Shown here piece after piece: positions 8,003-16,707 of a stretch of 64,000 nucleotides of DNA (positions are counted from its first letter, which is position 1; every line of letters starts with the position of its first letter). Origin of the DNA: an uncultured Lachnotalea sp. (lineage in GTDB: Bacteria; Bacillota; Clostridia; Lachnospirales; Lachnospiraceae); the NCBI GenBank assembly GCA_947066815.1, contig CAMSZT010000008.1, positions 1-64,000 on the forward strand. Direction: 5' to 3'. Made by a program: the position numbers and the translations under genes. The notes under the pieces are model-generated. The model did not search any database and had not been told where the DNA came from. It saw nothing but the letters and a program-made list of their open reading frames with translations.

Positions 8003-8953
8003 TCATTTCGGAGAGAGGATCCACACCCCGGCGAAGGTGAGCGCGGCCTGAAGTAGCTTCCAGGAAGCATAACTCCGGCCGGAAAACGGCGTGGACCTTA
8101 AGACGCTCATGGTCTGGGCGAGGCCGGAGAGGCCGCCGAAGGCGGCGAAGGCAAAGCAGAGGGCGGCAGTCACCGCTCCGGAGAGACCGGACTGGACGGT
8201 GAAGGCACAGCCGGAGGTCATTTCCAGAACCCCGGGGATCAGGGAGGAGAGAAAGGGGTCGCGGATCCAGGAGCGGAAAAAATAGGACAGCATGGTGAAG
8301 AACATCAGATATCCGCCGATCTTTGCGATGATGAGAAACCCCTCCATCATGGCCTTTTCAAATTTCAGGAATGTCTGCAGGAGGCTCCCCCCGGAGGGGG
8401 AGGGGGCAGGCGTCCCGTTTTGTCCGAGGGTCCGGCTCGACGAGAGAGCGGCCTCGGAGTATCCGGCGGGCTGTGGAGACGGCGTATCCTGCCGACGTCT
8501 GCCCGGGCACTTTCCGAAAAGGAAGCAGAGGACAGGGGGAAGGTAGAGGGCCGCGAGGAGGGGGAGGCTTTCCGCGAGGGAGATCCTGAGGATCCCCGTG
8601 CAGAGAAAGCCGGTCAGGAACATGGGGCTCGGCATGCAGCAGAGCCGGAGGAGCCGTTTTCCTTCTTCCTCGGAGAGCCTTCCGTTTTTCCAGAGATCGG
8701 AGACGGTCTTGGCGCCCATGGGATAGCCGCAGAACCAGCCCGTCACGAGGGCGAGGGGGAACGGCGGCAGGCGGCAGATCAGGCTTTCGGAGATCAGATA
8801 TCCGGAGAGCACCATACAGGGGAGCAGGGTGGGGAGGACGGTACAGTACCAGAGGGATAATCCGGCGGCGGCGCCGGCCACGGCCTGCTGCGGCCGGAGG
8901 ATGCACAGGAAGAACAGAGAGAGGATCGTCAGAGGAAACCAGAGTTTTTTCAT
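8003..8953 (-). CDS. YlbJ-like nucleoside-recognition/sporulation membrane protein
   Basis: This is a 316-residue polytopic membrane protein. The first segment (FPLTILSLFFLCILRP) is hydrophobic, and the conserved GYPMGAKTVSDLWKNGRLSEEEGKRLL block matches the YlbJ family of sporulation integral membrane proteins, which contain a nucleoside-recognition (Gate) domain. Seven or eight helices are likely. A hydrophilic, low-complexity insert (about residues 145-195, rich in Pro/Ser) separates the two halves. The family's biochemical role is not known. I see no convincing Shine-Dalgarno before the ATG at 8953, so the start is less certain. Confidence 0.7.
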   Translation of the reverse strand: MKKLWFPLTILSLFFLCILRPQQAVAGAAAGLSLWYCTVLPTLLPCMVLSGYLISESLICRLPPFPLALVTGWFCGYPMGAKTVSDLWKNGRLSEEEGKRLLRLCCMPSPMFLTGFLCTGILRISLAESLPLLAALYLPPVLCFLFGKCPGRRRQDTPSPQPAGYSEAALSSSRTLGQNGTPAPSPSGGSLLQTFLKFEKAMMEGFLIIAKIGGYLMFFTMLSYFFRSWIRDPFLSSLIPGVLEMTSGCAFTVQSGLSGAVTAALCFAFAAFGGLSGLAQTMSVLRSTPFSGRSYASWKLLQAALTFAGVWILSPK

Positions 8954-9043
8954 GGGAATGCAGGGTCCGTTGTTTTTTTACAGTTTATGTGGGACGGGCG
9001 GCGGCTATGACCGGCAGTTCGTTTCCGGGGAAGGCGGACAGTT

Positions 9044-9073
9044 TAGGGAAACGCTGACCAAAGCGTTTCCTTA
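9044..9073. repeat. Palindromic repeat, TAGGGAAACGCT family, copy 1
   Basis: Arms TAGGGAAACGCT and AGCGTTTCCTTA pair with one mismatch around a short centre. Related palindromes occur at 31303-31337 and 57187-57218. It lies between divergently arranged genes and lacks a T-run. Confidence 0.65.
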
Positions 9074-9148
9074 GGTGTGCGGCCCGCTTTGGTAATAAAA
9101 CCGGGAAAGCCGGCATAATGGTTTATAAAAATGGAACCGGAGCGCGCC

Positions 9149-10021
9149 ATGGGGAAAAAACACAGTCTGGCAGCTTTGGGTGGGAGTGTTCTTCTTCTCG
9201 GGATCCTTCTGACCGTCATGCTGCATCATCTTCTGGAGAATCCCTTTTATGACCAGCTGGGAGCGTATACCATGGAGGAGGAGGGATTCCGGGCCATGGC
9301 TTTCGGGGAGGGAAACCTGGAGGCCATGGCGGCGCTGGCAGAGGAGAACGGCGTAAGCGTCGGCGAGGTGTGCTGTGCCTTTATGACAGAGGCGGAATAT
9401 GACTTGACCGGTGAAAAACCGGAACGGATCACCTTTCACCGCTGGGATTCTCTGAAAAAATCCATGACGGAGAGGAAGCCGGTGGAGTTTGCCAAGCTTG
9501 CCAAAGTCTATGAGGCCATTCTCTCCGATGCCGTCTGTTTCCCGATCCCGGCCGGGGACAGCGGGGGATCGGGGAACTATGGCTACGGGGATTCCTGGGG
9601 GGCGGAGCGGACCTACGGCGGGGAGCGGCGGCACGAGGGAACGGACCTGATGGACGGCGGGAACGGCCGGGGCTTTTTCCCGGTGGTCAGTGTCAGCGAC
9701 GGTGTGGTGGAGCATGTTGGATGGCTGGAGCTTGGCGGCTGGCGGATCGGGATCCGGGCCCCCGGCGGGACGTATTTTTATTATGCCCATCTGGACTCCT
9801 ATGACCACGAGTTTGCGGTGGGGGAGGAGATCCGGGCCGGGGAGCTTCTCGGCTTCATGGGGGATTCCGGTTACAGCAAGGTGCCGGGTACCGTGGGGAA
9901 TTTTGCGGTCCATCTCCATTTTGGGATCTATCTGCGGACGGACCATTATGAGGAGCTGGCGGTGGATCCTTACTGGATCCTCCGTTTTCTGGAAGATAAA
10001 AAGGTAAAATACGCGTATTAG
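9149..10021 (+). CDS. M23 family metallopeptidase, membrane-anchored
   Basis: A signal-anchor helix (LAALGGSVLLLGILLTVM) lies at residues 6-23, followed by an extracytoplasmic linker. The C-terminal LytM/M23 endopeptidase domain has the zinc ligands in RRHEGTDLMDG and the HLHFG motif near residue 254. Such enzymes cut peptidoglycan cross-bridges or sporulation substrates outside the membrane. The start at 9149 has GGAG about ten bases upstream; the in-frame ATG at 9131 has no RBS. The gene precedes a small alarmone synthetase but has its own 3' end, so linkage is uncertain. Confidence 0.88.
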   Translation: MGKKHSLAALGGSVLLLGILLTVMLHHLLENPFYDQLGAYTMEEEGFRAMAFGEGNLEAMAALAEENGVSVGEVCCAFMTEAEYDLTGEKPERITFHRWDSLKKSMTERKPVEFAKLAKVYEAILSDAVCFPIPAGDSGGSGNYGYGDSWGAERTYGGERRHEGTDLMDGGNGRGFFPVVSVSDGVVEHVGWLELGGWRIGIRAPGGTYFYYAHLDSYDHEFAVGEEIRAGELLGFMGDSGYSKVPGTVGNFAVHLHFGIYLRTDHYEELAVDPYWILRFLEDKKVKYAY

Positions 10022-10107
10022 TTTCCTATTTGGAGAGAAGTGTGTTATACTTATTATAACAAAAATGATCGAAATAGAAGTTATCATGCAGTACAGGAGT
10101 GGGATTT

Positions 10108-10935
10108 ATGAGAATTGAGCTTTGGCGGGAAACGCTCGCCCCTTACCATTTGGCAGTCCAGGAGCTGGTGGTCAAATTCAATCATATCATCAAGGAGTGC
10201 CGGGAGGCGGGGATGTATTCCCCCATCGAGGCGGTCAACGGCCGGGTGAAGCGGATCTCCAGTATTCTGGAGAAGGCCCAGCGGAAGAATATTCCCCTGG
10301 ACCGGTTTACGGAAGAGATGGACGACATCGCCGGGATCCGCATCATCTGCCAGTTCGTGGAGGATATCGACACGGTGGTAAAACTGATCCGGAGCCGCAG
10401 GGACATGGAAGTGGTCAGCGAGCAGGATTATATCAATCACACGAAGGAGAGCGGATATCGGAGCTATCATATCAACGTGCTGTACGAAGTCTTTACCATG
10501 AGCGGCAGCCATAAGATACAGGTGGAGATCCAGATCCGTACCATGGCCATGAATTTCTGGGCCACCATCGAGCATTCTCTCCGGTATAAATATAAAGAGG
10601 AGCTGCCGGAGCTGCTGGCGAAGCGGCTCTCCACGGCGGCGGAGGCGGTGCTGGCCCTGGACTGTGAGATGTCGGCGATCCGGGACGAGATCGTGGATGC
10701 CCAGCATCTGTTTCAGGAGAAGGCGGCCGTGGTGGCGGATATCCTGAACAATATCCAGAATCTTTACAGCGGAGAGGGCTACGAGGATGCGGTCCTGAAT
10801 ATACAGAACGAATTTTACGAGGTCTATCACAATGGCTCCCTGGAGGAGTTGGAGGATTTCGGGCGGCGGCTGGATAAGCTGGCCGCCCTGCGGAAGGTTC
10901 AGGGATTTCACACCTTTACGGACCTGGGTGCCTGA
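10108..10935 (+). CDS. GTP pyrophosphokinase, small alarmone synthetase type
   Basis: This 275-residue protein has a single RelA/SpoT nucleotidyltransferase domain and no HD hydrolase, TGS or ACT domain, as in the RelP/RelQ small alarmone synthetases. It would transfer pyrophosphate from ATP to GDP or GTP to make (p)ppGpp. Motifs include GRVKRISSILEKAQRKN, the DIAGIRIICQFVEDID strand, GYRSYHI and VEIQIRTMAMNFWATIEH. A C-terminal helix of about 60 residues extends beyond the usual length of about 210. The ATG at 10108 follows CAGGAG, and an upstream in-frame GTG at 10099 is less likely. Confidence 0.9.
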   Translation: MRIELWRETLAPYHLAVQELVVKFNHIIKECREAGMYSPIEAVNGRVKRISSILEKAQRKNIPLDRFTEEMDDIAGIRIICQFVEDIDTVVKLIRSRRDMEVVSEQDYINHTKESGYRSYHINVLYEVFTMSGSHKIQVEIQIRTMAMNFWATIEHSLRYKYKEELPELLAKRLSTAAEAVLALDCEMSAIRDEIVDAQHLFQEKAAVVADILNNIQNLYSGEGYEDAVLNIQNEFYEVYHNGSLEELEDFGRRLDKLAALRKVQGFHTFTDLGA

Positions 10936-10952
10936 CCGGATTGGAGAAAAAC

Positions 10953-12392
10953 ATGGAACTGCCTGCGGCTTACCTGGAGGAGATGAGGCTCCTTCTGGGA
11001 CAGACGGAATACGAAAAGTACAGAAGCAGCATGGAGGAGAAGAGCGTTTCCGGGTTGCGCCTCAATCCCCTGAAGGTACCGCCCCGCAAGCGGGAGGCGG
11101 TGTTGCATAAGGTCTTTGGGGGGAGGATGCCGGAGGAGGTGCCCTGGTCTCCGGGGGACGGATATTATGGGGACCGCGGGGAGGGAGTGACGCCGGGAAA
11201 GCACCCCTATCACTATGCGGGGCTTTATTATCTGCAGGAGCCCAGCGCCATGGCCCCGGCGGCGCTTCTGCCCGTTGAGCCGGGGGAGCGGATCCTGGAC
11301 CTGTGTGCGGCGCCGGGCGGGAAGAGTACGGCCCTCGGGGCAAGGCTTTCTGGGACGGGCCTTCTGGTCTCCAACGACCGGAGCGTTTCCAGGGCCAGGG
11401 CTCTTCTTAAAAATCTGGAGCGTTTCGGCATCGGGAACTGTCTGGTGACGGCGGAGGAGCCGGAGCGGCTGGCGGCGTGTTTTCCGGAGTTTTTTGACAA
11501 GATCCTGGTGGATGCCCCCTGCTCCGGGGAGGGGATGTTCCGGCGGGAGCCCTCCATGGCCTCGGACTGGGAGAAAAAAGGACCGGGATACTATGCGCCC
11601 GTCCAGAGGGAGATCCTGCGCCTGGCCTGCAGGATGCTTCGGCCGGGAGGGATCCTGCTCTATTCCACCTGTACCTTTTCCGAGGCGGAGGACGAGGGGG
11701 CGGCGGCCTGGCTTCTTAAGGAGGAGCCAGAGATCGAGCAGCTTGCGCTCCCGGCTGCCCACGGGGCCGTGCAGGGGACGGACGGGGCGTCCCTGCGGCT
11801 GTATCCCTGGAGGGTAAAGGGAGAGGGACACTTTGCGGCCCTGTTCCGGAAGAAAGGCGGGGTGTCCGGGAGAGGGGCGGACAGGAGTCGCCCGGAGGCC
11901 TTTCGGGAAACGGAGAGTGAGGAGGAAGGGAGACGGCAGAAGCACAACGGGCTGTTTCTGAAAGGGCAGCCGGATCTTGCGAAATTTCGAGCACAGATCC
12001 GGGCGCCTTTTGACCCGGAGGAGCGGGGATATTACTGGGAGCGGGACGGGGAGCTTTATCTGCTGCCCCTCCCTCCGGAGGAGCTTCCCTCCCTCCGGTA
12101 TCTTCGGACCGGGCTTTTTCTGGGGACGGTGAGGCGGGGGCGGTTTGCTCCCTCCCAGGCTCTTGCCATGTATCTCGGGAAGGATGCCTTCTCCGATACG
12201 GCGGATTTCCCACCGGAGGATGTCCGCACCGTGAAATATTTAAAAGGGGAGACGGTGACGGCAGAGGGGGCTTTTGGCAGAGGCGGCGACGGCTGGTGCC
12301 TGGTCTGTACGGACGGCTGGCCCTTGGGCTTTGCCAAAAGGAACGGAGAAACCCTCAAGAATAAATACGATCCCGGATGGAGATGGATATGA
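10953..12392 (+). CDS. RsmF/NOP2-family RNA cytosine-C5 methyltransferase
   Basis: This SAM-dependent m5C RNA methyltransferase of about 479 residues matches the RsmF (YebU) type. It has the NOL1/NOP2/Sun core with motif I DLCAAPGGKST, motif IV cysteine in DAPCSGEGMF and the catalytic-cycle cysteine in LLYSTCTFS. The C-terminal 170 residues form the RsmF-like region followed by a PUA-like fold (YLRTGLFLGTVRRGRFAPSQALAM). It likely modifies 16S rRNA or tRNA; the position cannot be read from sequence. The ATG at 10953 follows TTGGAG with a 7-base spacer. The 3' end overlaps the next gene slightly. Confidence 0.9.
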   Translation: MELPAAYLEEMRLLLGQTEYEKYRSSMEEKSVSGLRLNPLKVPPRKREAVLHKVFGGRMPEEVPWSPGDGYYGDRGEGVTPGKHPYHYAGLYYLQEPSAMAPAALLPVEPGERILDLCAAPGGKSTALGARLSGTGLLVSNDRSVSRARALLKNLERFGIGNCLVTAEEPERLAACFPEFFDKILVDAPCSGEGMFRREPSMASDWEKKGPGYYAPVQREILRLACRMLRPGGILLYSTCTFSEAEDEGAAAWLLKEEPEIEQLALPAAHGAVQGTDGASLRLYPWRVKGEGHFAALFRKKGGVSGRGADRSRPEAFRETESEEEGRRQKHNGLFLKGQPDLAKFRAQIRAPFDPEERGYYWERDGELYLLPLPPEELPSLRYLRTGLFLGTVRRGRFAPSQALAMYLGKDAFSDTADFPPEDVRTVKYLKGETVTAEGAFGRGGDGWCLVCTDGWPLGFAKRNGETLKNKYDPGWRWI

Positions 12393-13123
12393 CTTTGACG
12401 CCAGAGAAAAAAGAAGTACCGAAGAAAATGACGGCTCCGGAGCAGAGGAAGCTTTCAAAAAAGACCGCCCTGCCGGAGGGGATCCGGGCGGTGATCTTTG
12501 ACCTGGACGGAACCCTGGTGGATTCCATGGGGATGTGGAAAAAGATCGATATTGAGTTTTTGGGCCGCTTCGGGATCCTGCTCCCGGACGGTCTTCAGGA
12601 GGAGATCGAGGGGAAGAGCTTCTCGGAGACGGCCGTCTATTTCAGGGAGCGGTTTGACCTGCCCATGACCCTGGACGAGCTCAAGGACTGCTGGAATGAG
12701 ATGGCCATGTACCAGTACAGTCATGAGGTGCCTTTAAAGCCGGGGGTCCGGGAATTCCTGGAATATCTGAAGGGGAGGGGAATCTCCATGGGGATCGCCA
12801 CCAGCAATTCGAGGGAGCTTGTGACGGCGGTGACAAAGGCCCTGGACATTGCCGGCTATTTTTCCGCCGTGGCCGTGGGATGCGAGGTGGAGCGGGGGAA
12901 GCCGGCTCCGGATGTGTATCTCCATGCCGCCGGGCTTTTGGGGGCAGAGCCGGAATCGTGTCTGGTCTTTGAGGACATCCCGGCGGGGATCCTGGCCGGA
13001 AAGAGGGCGGGGATGACGGTGTGGGCCGTGGAGGACGCCTATTCTTCGGGGATCCGGGCGAAAAAGGAGGCCCTGGCGGATGCGTTTATCGGCTCGTATG
13101 AGGAGATCGATCTGGAGGACTGA
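12389..13123 (+). CDS. HAD-family hydrolase, beta-phosphoglucomutase-like
   Basis: This is a HAD superfamily phosphatase or phosphomutase of subfamily IA. The nucleophile motif VIFDLDGTLVDSMGMW comes after an unusual charged N-terminal extension of about 33 residues. The cap domain follows, then motif II TSNSRE, motif III lysine in GKPAPDVYLHAA, and motif IV FEDIPAGILAGKRAG. Substrate is not predictable; sugar phosphates are most common. Three in-frame ATGs lie at 12377, 12383 and 12389. GGAG is positioned best for 12389, giving a 4-bp ATGA overlap with the stop of the methyltransferase, so translational coupling is likely. It is followed by YgiQ six bases on. Confidence 0.82.
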   Translation: MTLTPEKKEVPKKMTAPEQRKLSKKTALPEGIRAVIFDLDGTLVDSMGMWKKIDIEFLGRFGILLPDGLQEEIEGKSFSETAVYFRERFDLPMTLDELKDCWNEMAMYQYSHEVPLKPGVREFLEYLKGRGISMGIATSNSRELVTAVTKALDIAGYFSAVAVGCEVERGKPAPDVYLHAAGLLGAEPESCLVFEDIPAGILAGKRAGMTVWAVEDAYSSGIRAKKEALADAFIGSYEEIDLED

Positions 13124-13128
13124 GGTTT

Positions 13129-15042
13129 ATGAGGGATTTTCTTCCTGTCTGCAGGGCGGATATGGAGCGGCGGGGCTGGGAGCAGCCGGATTTTGTCTAT
13201 GTCATCGGGGATGCCTACGTGGACCATCCCTCCTTTGGGCCGGCCATCATCAGCCGCCTTTTGGAGTCCAGGGGCTATAAAGTGGCCCTCATCCCCCAGC
13301 CGGACTGGAGGGACGAGAAAAGCATCCAGGTGTTCGGGCCGCCAAAGCTCGCTTTCCTGGTCTGCGGCGGAAACATGGATTCCATGGTGAACCATTATTC
13401 GGTCTCCAGGAGGAGGCGGGAGACGGATGCCTACACGCCGGGGGGCGTCATGGGGAGGCGGCCGGACCGTGCGGTGACGGTCTACTGCAACCTGATCCGG
13501 AAGGTTTACGGGCAGATCCCCATTGTGATCGGGGGCATCGAGGCAAGCCTGAGGCGGCTCTCCCACTATGACTACTGGTCGGATCAGGTGAAGCGTTCGG
13601 TCCTGATAGACTCCCAGGCCGACATCGTAAGCTGCGGGATGGGAGAGCATTCTGTCATCGAGATCGCGGAAGCTCTGGAGGCGGGGATCCCGGTCTCACA
13701 GATCACCTATGTGGCCGGGACGGCTTACCGGACGAAATCTCTGCCGGAGGATCTTCCCCTGGAACTCCTGCCGGATCATGAGGCAGTGAGGACGGACAAA
13801 AGGGCTTATGCGCAGAGCTTCCGGATCCAGTACCGGAACACGGATCCCTTCCGGGGAAAACGGATGGCGGAGAGCTACGGGAGCCGCGGCTACGTGGTGG
13901 TGAACCCGCCGGCCCTGCCTCTCTCGGAGACAGAGATGGACGATGTCTACGCCCTCCCCTACATGCGGGCCTGGCACCCCATGTACGATAAGGCGGGAGG
14001 GATCCCGGCTTTCTCGGAGGTGAAGTTCAGCCTGGTGAGCAACAGGGGGTGCTTCGGCGGCTGCAGCTTCTGTGCCCTGACCTTCCATCAGGGGCGGATC
14101 GTCCAGACCAGGAGCCACGATTCCATCGAGGCGGAGGCCAGGCTTTTGACCGGGCTGGCGGATTTTAAGGGCTATATCCACGATGTGGGCGGGCCCACGG
14201 CGGATTTCAGGATGCCGGCCTGCGAGAAGCAGCGAACGTCGGGGGCCTGCCCGGACAGGCAGTGCCTGTTTCCGTCGCCCTGTCCCAATCTGAAGGTGAG
14301 CCATGGGGATTACCGCAGACTTTTAAAAAGGCTCCGGGAGATCCCCGGGGTGAAGCGGGTGTTCATCCGCTCCGGGATCCGTTTTGATTACGTGATGGCG
14401 GACAAGGACGACGGCTTTCTGCGGGAGCTCTGCGCTTACCATGTGAGCGGCCAGCTGAAGGTGGCGCCGGAGCACATCTCACCGGAGGTCTTAAAGCGGA
14501 TGGGGAAGCCGGAGGCGGGGGTCTATCTGGCCTTTGCGGAAAAATACAGGAGGATGAACGAGCGGCTGGGGAAAAAGCAGTATCTGGTCCCCTATCTCAT
14601 GTCCTCCCATCCGGGATGCACCATGAAGGATGCGGTACTCCTGGCGGAATACCTGCGGGATACGGGGCATATGCCGGAGCAGGTGCAGGATTTTTATCCG
14701 ACACCGTCGACCCTCTCCACCTGCATGTACCACACCGGTTTGGATCCCAGGACCATGGAGCGGGTCTATGTGCCGAAAAGCCCCCATGAGAAGGCCCTGC
14801 AGCGGGCGCTGATCCAGTATAAGCTCCCGAGGAACAGGAAACTGGTGGAGGAGGCCCTGCGCCTCGCGGGCCGGGAGGATCTGATCGGCTATGGGCCGAA
14901 ATGTCTGATCCGGCCGGAGCGGCCGAAGGCCGCTCCCACAGAACCGGCAGGGCAGACGGAGAGAGGCCGGGAGAGAAAGGGCCGGCGGAGGGAAGGAGGA
15001 AAGAAAAAAGCAACCATAAGGAATCGGCATAAGAAAAAATAG
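13129..15042 (+). CDS. YgiQ family radical SAM protein
   Basis: This large (637-residue) radical SAM protein of the YgiQ family has an N-terminal cobalamin-binding-like domain (FLVCGGNMDSMVNHYS), the family signature GGIEASLRRLSHYDYW, and the 4Fe-4S cluster motif RGCFGGCSFCAL near residues 308-316. The C-terminal DUF3362-type region ends in a highly basic Lys/Arg-rich tail of about 50 residues. The reaction is unknown. The stop codon TAG at 15040-15042 is formed by the last T of a direct repeat and the first two bases of a small palindromic insertion, so the present C-terminus was set by that insertion. GAGG ahead of the ATG serves as RBS. Confidence 0.92.
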   Translation: MRDFLPVCRADMERRGWEQPDFVYVIGDAYVDHPSFGPAIISRLLESRGYKVALIPQPDWRDEKSIQVFGPPKLAFLVCGGNMDSMVNHYSVSRRRRETDAYTPGGVMGRRPDRAVTVYCNLIRKVYGQIPIVIGGIEASLRRLSHYDYWSDQVKRSVLIDSQADIVSCGMGEHSVIEIAEALEAGIPVSQITYVAGTAYRTKSLPEDLPLELLPDHEAVRTDKRAYAQSFRIQYRNTDPFRGKRMAESYGSRGYVVVNPPALPLSETEMDDVYALPYMRAWHPMYDKAGGIPAFSEVKFSLVSNRGCFGGCSFCALTFHQGRIVQTRSHDSIEAEARLLTGLADFKGYIHDVGGPTADFRMPACEKQRTSGACPDRQCLFPSPCPNLKVSHGDYRRLLKRLREIPGVKRVFIRSGIRFDYVMADKDDGFLRELCAYHVSGQLKVAPEHISPEVLKRMGKPEAGVYLAFAEKYRRMNERLGKKQYLVPYLMSSHPGCTMKDAVLLAEYLRDTGHMPEQVQDFYPTPSTLSTCMYHTGLDPRTMERVYVPKSPHEKALQRALIQYKLPRNRKLVEEALRLAGREDLIGYGPKCLIRPERPKAAPTEPAGQTERGRERKGRRREGGKKKATIRNRHKKK

Positions 15043-15079
15043 GCAATTTCAAGTTTTGCGATCGCCTGTGAGAAAAAAT
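15032..15079. mobile_element. MITE-like palindrome, AGGCAAT family, copy 1 (30 bp)
   Basis: A 30-bp imperfect palindrome (15041-15070, AGGCAATTTC to GATCGCCTGTG) is bracketed by an exact 9-bp direct repeat, AGAAAAAAT at 15032-15040 and 15071-15079. Its ends match the two larger copies at 33430-33492 and 54860-55072, each with a different flanking repeat. This is the smallest copy and looks internally deleted. Confidence 0.65.
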
Positions 15080-15094
15080 GTAAGGAGGGTATTT

Positions 15095-16699
15095 ATGGAA
15101 CTGATCTTTTTAGGGGCGGATCATGAGGTGACGGGAAGCTGCCATATGGTGAAGGCAGCAGGAAAGAATTTTTTGGTGGACTGCGGCATGGAGCAGGGGG
15201 AGGACCTTTATGAGAATCAGGAGATCCCGGTGCAGGCTTCGGAGATCGACGCGGTATTTCTGACTCATGCCCACATCGATCACTCCGGGCTCCTGCCGTT
15301 ACTCTATGCCCAGGGTTTTCGGGGGGAGGTTTACGCCACCAGGCCCAGCTGTGACCTGTGTCAGATCATGCTCCGTGACAGCGCCCACATCCAGGAGTTT
15401 GAGGCGGAGTGGAGAAACCGGAAGGCGAAGCGGTCCGGCGACCCCGAATATGTGCCTCTTTATACCATGGAGGACGCGGAGGGGCTTCTCAAACATCTGG
15501 TCCCCTGCGAGTATGACGAGGAGGTTTCGGTCTGCGAGGGGATCCGGGTGCGGTTTACGGACGTGGGGCATCTCCTCGGCTCCGCCAGCATTGAGATCTG
15601 GATGACGGAGGATGGGGAGACCAGGAAGCTGGTGTTTTCCGGGGACATCGGGTGTCGTTTCCAGCCGCTCATCAAACACCCCAAGTATCTGGAAATGGCG
15701 GATTATGTGGTCATGGAATCCACCTACGGGAACCGGTTCCACAGCGAGGTGCCGGTGGATTATGTGAAGGAACTCACGGCGGTGATCCAGAGGACCTTTG
15801 ACCGGGGCGGGAACGTGGTGATCCCGGCCTTTGCCGTTGGGCGGACCCAGGAGCTTCTGTTTTACCTGCGGAAGATCAAGGAGGACGGCCTGGTGAAGGG
15901 CCATGGCAACTTCAAGGTCTTTGTGGACAGCCCGCTGGCCGTGGAGGCGACCAATATTTTCAACAAGCACAAGTACAACTGCTTCGGAGAGGAAGCCATG
16001 GAGCTTCTGAACCGGGGGATCGATCCCATCAAGTTCGACGGGCTGACCCTGTCGATCACCAGCGACGACTCCAAGATGATCAATTTTGACGAGGAGCCGA
16101 AGGTGATCCTCTCGGCCTCCGGCATGTGTGAGGCCGGCCGGATCCGCCATCACTTAAAGCACAATCTCTGGCGGCCGGAGTCCACGGTGCTCTTCGTGGG
16201 CTATCAGTCCAAAGGGACCCTCGGCCGTTCTCTGATGGACGGGGCGAAGGTGGTGCGGCTCTTCGGCGAGACCATCGAGGTGCGGGCGGAGATCAAGAAG
16301 CTGGACGGGATCAGCGGCCACGCGGACAAGTTCGGGCTCCTGGCCTGGATCAACGCTTTCTGGCCCAAGCCCCTCAAGGTGTTCGTGGTCCACGGTGAGG
16401 ACAGCGTGTGCGACGAGTTCGCGGAATGCCTGAGAAAGGAGCACGGCTTTGAGACGGAGGCACCCTTCAGCGGCGGAGTCTACGACATGAAGGCTGATAC
16501 ATGGATCAAGGAGGGCGTGCCGGTCCGGGTCAAGAAGGAAAAGGCGGCGGCAAAGAAAGCCAGCCAGGTATTCGAGCGTCTGCTGGCGGCCGGGGAGCGC
16601 CTGCTGGCCATCATCCGGAGGAGCGAGGGCGGCGCCAACAAGGATCTGGCGAGGATGGCGGATCAGATCCATATGCTCTGCGACAGATGGGAGAAATAG
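15095..16699 (+). CDS. MBL-fold beta-CASP RNA-processing nuclease
   Basis: This 534-residue protein belongs to the metallo-beta-lactamase/beta-CASP superfamily (CPSF73/YSH1-like, distinct from RNase J). The zinc motif HAHIDHSG is at residues 57-64, followed by DVGHLLGSASIEIW and FSGDIG. The beta-CASP insert contains VIPAFAVGRTQELL and ILSASGMCEAGRI, and the RMBL part has ISGHADKFGL. Such proteins are RNA endo- or exonucleases. A C-terminal helical extension of about 60 residues (RVKKEKAAAKKASQVFERLL) is extra. The ATG at 15095 has a near-perfect AAGGAGGG, so longer in-frame extensions from 15056 are rejected; they would also run through the small insertion. Confidence 0.92.
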   Translation: MELIFLGADHEVTGSCHMVKAAGKNFLVDCGMEQGEDLYENQEIPVQASEIDAVFLTHAHIDHSGLLPLLYAQGFRGEVYATRPSCDLCQIMLRDSAHIQEFEAEWRNRKAKRSGDPEYVPLYTMEDAEGLLKHLVPCEYDEEVSVCEGIRVRFTDVGHLLGSASIEIWMTEDGETRKLVFSGDIGCRFQPLIKHPKYLEMADYVVMESTYGNRFHSEVPVDYVKELTAVIQRTFDRGGNVVIPAFAVGRTQELLFYLRKIKEDGLVKGHGNFKVFVDSPLAVEATNIFNKHKYNCFGEEAMELLNRGIDPIKFDGLTLSITSDDSKMINFDEEPKVILSASGMCEAGRIRHHLKHNLWRPESTVLFVGYQSKGTLGRSLMDGAKVVRLFGETIEVRAEIKKLDGISGHADKFGLLAWINAFWPKPLKVFVVHGEDSVCDEFAECLRKEHGFETEAPFSGGVYDMKADTWIKEGVPVRVKKEKAAAKKASQVFERLLAAGERLLAIIRRSEGGANKDLARMADQIHMLCDRWEK

Positions 16700-16707
16700 G
16701 AACGGCG

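Noticed and set aside
9071-10087. Long minus-strand open frame of 338 codons
   Set aside because: It lies antisense to the M23 peptidase, its translation is Pro/His/Arg-rich without domains, and it has no RBS; a shadow caused by GC-biased codon use.
10908-12213. Several long minus-strand frames opposite the RsmF-like gene
   Set aside because: Arg/Pro/Ser-rich shadow translations with no start signals; the plus-strand gene has all catalytic motifs.
15299-16153. Minus-strand open frame of 284 codons
   Set aside because: Exactly antisense to the beta-CASP nuclease and of low-complexity composition; no start signals.
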